A DNA stretch of 64,000 nucleotides. Source: Castanea sativa (lineage: Eukaryota; Streptophyta; Magnoliopsida; Fagales; Fagaceae). The notes under the pieces were generated by a model, which saw nothing but the letters and a program-made list of their open reading frames with translations, had not been told where the DNA came from and did no database searches. A program made the translations under genes and the position numbers. Shown here piece after piece: positions 59,864 to 64,000 of the stretch (its first letter is position 1; each line of letters begins with the position of its first letter). Location of the stretch: NCBI RefSeq assembly GCF_040712315.1, contig NC_134015.1, positions 7,033,945 to 7,097,944 of the forward strand. Reading direction: 5' to 3'.

Positions 59864-61170
59864 ATGACAACCAACAACAATCAAGAAAGTGAACCACGTG
59901 TCGTTGTCCTCGAAAGACAAGTGCAAACTTTAGCTGTGGCTATTGGAACGCTTTACTAAGCAAAACCACGACCTAGAAGAATAGCTATGCCAAAGGGACT
60001 TTGGACCTGTAATTAGGAACAGGAACAGGAACAGGAGGGTGACAGTCTCTAGCACAACACCGATAGGCGGAATAGAGAGGGACCAGAAGGCAGCAACACC
60101 TTAAGTAGACCATCTATCACAGATACAACACCGCCACACATGGTCACGGAGATGTAAATGATGAAGGAGAGGATGAACTTCATGATGAATGCTCTCAAGG
60201 GACAGGTGTCAAATGACCTCGACGAATTGGTCCATCGGACAGATTCACTCTTCACAGTGCCCGTCACTTCCTTCCCCCTCTTCACAAAGTTCTGGATGCC
60301 ACAAATAGAACCCTATGACGGTTCTAAAGATCCCTTGGATCACTTGGAATCGTTCAAAACCCTCATACACTTACAAGGAGTCTTGTACGAAATCATATGT
60401 CGAGCATTCCCAACTACGCTGAAAGGTCCTGCAAGGGTATAGTTTAGCAGATTGATGCTTGAATCCATCAATACTTTCAAAGAGCTAAGTGCACAATTTG
60501 CATCACACTTCATCAGGGGGCACAGGTACAAAAAGTCCACTGCGTGCTTGATGAATATCAAGCAGTGGGAGGACGAGACGCTGAGGTCATATATAACACG
60601 GTTCAACAAAGAAGCCTTTTCAATAGATGAAGCTGATGACAAGATACTTGTTGCTGCTTTCACCAATAGCTTGCGAAAAGGGAAGTTTTTGTTCTCTTTA
60701 TATAAAAATGACCCAAAGACCATGTCAGACGTACTTTACCGAGCCACTAAGTACATGAACGTAGAAGATGCACTACTGGCTCGAGAGGAAAGGCCAAAGA
60801 AGAGGGATAAGCAGGAGGATATGTGGCAGGAGAGAGGACAGAAGATTACTACGACTAGAGACCGATGGGAGGATAGGCGCTCCAAGCCGCCCACTAAAAG
60901 GTTCTCGAATTTCACCCCATTGACTACCACAATCGATCAGGTCCTGATGCAAATCAAGGACGATACTACCTTGACATGGCTGGGCAAGTTAAAGGGAGAT
61001 TTCAACAAGAGGTCCAAAGACAAGTATTGTCGTTTTCATTATGATCACGACCATGACACATATAAATGTTACGACCTCAAGCAGCAGATCGAGGCCCTCA
61101 TCAGATAGGGAAAGCTACAACGATTCGTCAGCAAAGATAGAATAGATAACGACCCACCACAAGAGCAGTA
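59864..61170 (+). pseudogene. Retrotransposon gag, decayed
   Basis: An ATG at 59864 opens a gag N-terminus (VVVLERQVQTLAVAIGTL) that is soon frameshifted (about 59955). The body runs from 60158, with the capsid-like segment PYDGSKDPLDHLESFKTL, and ends with a nucleocapsid-type CRFHYDHDHDTYKCYDLK. Stops at 60155 (taa), 60440 (tag) and 61106 (tag) sit where Gln or Trp codons would be expected, consistent with C-to-T/G-to-A decay. Confidence 0.85.
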
Positions 61171-61389
61171 AGCTGGTAGGAGGAATGGTGAGCGCCCCAA
61201 GCCGCCCCTAGGGGACATTAGGATAATAGTAGGGGCGCTATAGCAGCTTGCTTGACCAGGAAGGTGCGAAAAACCTATCTCGAGATGGTTCAGAATGTCT
61301 GGCTGATGGGATTTGTCCCAAAGATGGTGTGGGTGGATAACCCCATAATTGGATTTTTAGAGGAAGATGCCTGACATCTCCACCACCCT

Positions 61390-64000
61390 CACGATGATGC
61401 TTTCGTAGTTAGCATACGGATGGGAGACTACAACACACATCGAGTCCTAGTCGATAATGGAAGCTCGACTAATATCCTGTACTACTCGGCATTCCAGCAA
61501 ATGAGAATTGAGAAAGAATGACTCATACCGACCAATGCACCACTCGTTGGGTTTAGAGGTATGAAGGTGTACCCTATCGGGGCAATTACATTACCTGTTA
61601 CGATCAGAGATTACCCTCAACAGATCACCAAGGATGTGACTTTCCTTGTCGTTGACTTTTCATCCACCTACAATGCCATAATAGGCCGACCTACACTCAA
61701 TTCGTGAAAAGCCGTAACTTCAACCTATCACCTGATGATTAAGTTCCCCACTGAGTACGGGGTGGGAGAGGTATGGGGAGACCAAGTGGCAGCACCTAAG
61801 TGCTACATAGCAATGTTGGAGATGAACGACCATTTATAGGCCTTAAACATAGAAGAACAACGGACGGTGGCAGAACCCATTGAAGAGTTAAAGGAGATAC
61901 TCCTCGACGATTCTAGGCCTGAACAAACAACTAGGATTGACACCCTCGCCAATTTACCCATTCGCCAAGCGCTCGTGACCTTTCTAAGAAAGAACCAAGA
62001 TGTCTTTGCTTGGAGCCACGAAGACATGCCCGAGATCGACTCGTCAGTCATGGTTCACAGGTTGAACGTATCACCCTCTTTTCCCCCTATCCGTCGGAAG
62101 AAGAGGGTGTTTGCCCAGGAAAGAGAAAAGGCTATAGCAGAAGAAGTCTGCAAGTTACAAGATGTGGAGTTTATAAGGGAGGTGTACCACCTCGACTGGC
62201 TAGCAAATCTAATGATGGTAAAAAAGGCCAGCAGGAAATGTAGGATGTGTGTAGATTTCACGGACTTAAATAAGGCCTGCCCCAAAGATAGGTACTTGCT
62301 TCCACAGATCGACGACTTGGTAGACTCAACAACGAGGCACCAGTTATTGAGCTTTATGGATGCTTTCTCTAGTTATAACCATATCAAGCTAGACGAGGCT
62401 GACCAAGAGAAAACTTCATTCATCACCAGTCAAGGCCTTTTTTGTTATAAAGTGATACCATTTGGTCTTAAGAATGTAGGAGCAACGTATCAGAGGCTCA
62501 TGAACAAGATGTTTGCACATCGAATTGGAAGGAATGTCAAAGTCTACGTGGACAATATGATGGTGAAAAGCCGAAGGGAAGGTCATCATCTAGAAGACCT
62601 CAAGGAGATCTTTGATACACTCCACTCTTATAACATGAAGCTTAATCCAAGCAAATGCGCATTCGTGGTAACAACTAGAAAATTCCTAAGATTCATAGTG
62701 TCTCAAAGAGGCATTGAAGTCAACTAGGACAAGATCTGGGCCATAATGGAGATGACACGACCTAAGAACGTGAAGGAAGTACAAAGCCTCAACGACAAGG
62801 TAGCGGCACTGAACAGGTTAGTATCAAGAGCAACCTTTCTTCCGCACATTGAAAAAGTCCTTCGAATGGACGGTTGAATGTTAGCAAGCATTCGAGGACT
62901 TAAAAGCATACCTCTTTTCCCAGCCATTGTTAAGTCCTTCCAAAACAGGAGAATGGTTGTTTCTCTACTTAGTTCTTCTCCCTAGTTGTGGTCAGTGCAG
63001 CCCTAGTTAGAGAAGAGGAAAGGGTGTAGATGCTCATATACTACATTAGCCGAGCACTTAAAGGCGCAGAGGAAAGATACCCCCGATGGAAAAGCTGGCC
63101 TTCGCCCTAGTTACTGCGGCTTGCAGACTTAAGCCCTATTTCTAGGCCCATACGGTGATTATCCTAACAGACAGATCCATACAGAAAGCAATGAGTAATT
63201 TGGAAGCTGCTGTACAAATGGCATTATGAGTAATCAAGTTGAGCAAATTCGACATACAATATTGCCCGCGCACTGCAATGAAGGGACAAGTAGTTGCTGA
63301 CTTCATCGCGAAATTCACCAGCATGGAAGGCCAGGGGGTAAAGAATTGTCCTTAGTGAAGTATCCATATGGACAGATCATCTAACCGACAAGCTGGTGGT
63401 GCAGGAATAGAGGTTCATTCTCTAGAAGGGGACGAGGTCGACTTCATAGTTTGCCTCGACTTCCCTACAACCAACAATGAGGCGGAATATGAAGCCTTAG
63501 TGGCAGGACTTGACCTCGCCAAAGCAGTAGAGGCCACCAGCGTGATTATTTACTGTGATTCTCAAGTAGTCACAAGCTAATTGAATGGTGATTATTAGTG
63601 CAAAGGTGAACGGATGAAGAAGTACCTAGAGCAAGTAAGAAAACGGGTAGGAGACAACCTTCAGGCCAAATTCGTTCAAATCCCAAGGGAAGAGAATGAG
63701 CAAGAAAATTGTTTTGCCAAGGCTGCATCAGCAGAACACATGCTTATCTCCAGCAAGGTACTCACTTTGTTCAACTTTCGCTCGTGATAGATGACGTGGT
63801 TGTCCAAGAAATAGGGTCGGATGACAACTAGACCACACTGATAATTTCAAATTTGAGAGATGACACACAACCCAAAGGTAAAGAGGCCGCAAGGAAGTTG
63901 AGGGTCTAGACAACACAATTCGTCTTGATAAAAGGCATCCTGTATAAAAGAGGATTCTCAAGACCGTACCTAAGATGTTTAGCCATCGAGGAAGCATATT
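61390..64000 (+). pseudogene. Retrotransposon pol (protease, RT, RNase H), decayed and truncated by the window
   Basis: A protease-like VLVDNGSSTNIL starts the frame (about 61445). RT is open at 61867-62727 with RMCVDFTDLNKACPKD, SFMDAFSSYNHIKLDEADQE and PFGLKNVGATYQRLM, but the catalytic box reads YVDN (62545-62556) rather than YVDD. After a stop at 62725-62727 the frame breaks repeatedly. RNase H reappears at 63368-63580 (TTNNEAEYEALVAGLDLAKA, IYCDSQVV). Stops also occur near 61518, 61705 and 61837. Integrase lies beyond the window. Confidence 0.87.

Larger units (their letters stand above)
59130..64000 (+). mobile_element. Decayed Ty3/gypsy retrotransposon (Tat-like), 3' part beyond the window
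   Basis: The order is LTR (ending about 59782), PBS, gag, protease, RT and RNase H, which is the Ty3/gypsy layout. The left LTR boundary is approximate because the 3' LTR lies outside the window; a TATA-like ttttatatgg at about 59453 is consistent with an LTR promoter. Integrase would start near the window end (KGILYKRGFSRPYLR region, about 63930). Many stops show it is no longer coding-competent. Confidence 0.9.

Overview
The window is nuclear DNA of a flowering plant: spliced genes with GT-AG introns, long AT-rich spacers, and many LTR elements, SINEs and MITEs. Several repeat families, such as an LTR carrying the imperfect palindrome CTCCTCGGACGTAAGC and the 'gtccgtttggatagaac' MITEs, look like those of woody Fagaceae (oak or chestnut). 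That is recognition by eye, not a database result.

Layout. 1-1412: 5' end of an antisense Ty3/gypsy element. 1413-6240: spacer with MITEs. 6241-11577: an intact seven-exon F-box/leucine-rich-repeat gene (FBL3-like), followed by a 213-bp tandem duplication. 12480-17430: a decayed LINE and several MITEs. 18232-42609: a plus-strand cluster of five pectin methylesterase (PME) loci. The two outer copies (18305-20875 and 40602-42609) are intact. The three inner ones (32452-34090, 34505-35770, 37651-38240) are broken, one of them split by a PIF/Harbinger-type MITE. Between the first and second PME lies a nested repeat zone (21.6-28.6 kb): minisatellite, degenerate AT-rich repeats, a long-TIR element, a solo LTR with its target duplication, Helitron-like termini, a palindromic MULE-like MITE and SINEs. 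46442-50286: a six-exon gene for a small Ser/Arg/Lys-rich protein, probably splicing-related. 51.3-58.9 kb: MITEs, an orphan promoter/leader, a CACTA-like end and a 1.88-kb Mutator-like element with a perfect 9-bp target duplication. From about 59.1 kb to the end: a decayed plus-strand Ty3/gypsy element (LTR, PBS, gag, protease, RT, RNase H), cut by the window edge.

The genes are not an operon and need not act together. The F-box protein would be an SCF ubiquitin-ligase substrate receptor, the PMEs demethylesterify cell-wall pectin, and the Ser/Arg-rich protein is likely nuclear. The most informative themes are birth-and-death evolution of the PME cluster and a dense, well-preserved record of transposition (target duplications of 3, 5, 8, 9 and 13-14 bp). 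I found no CRISPR, rRNA or convincing tRNA gene, and no evidence of a wholly new biological system; the strongest candidates for something undescribed are the individual mobile elements.
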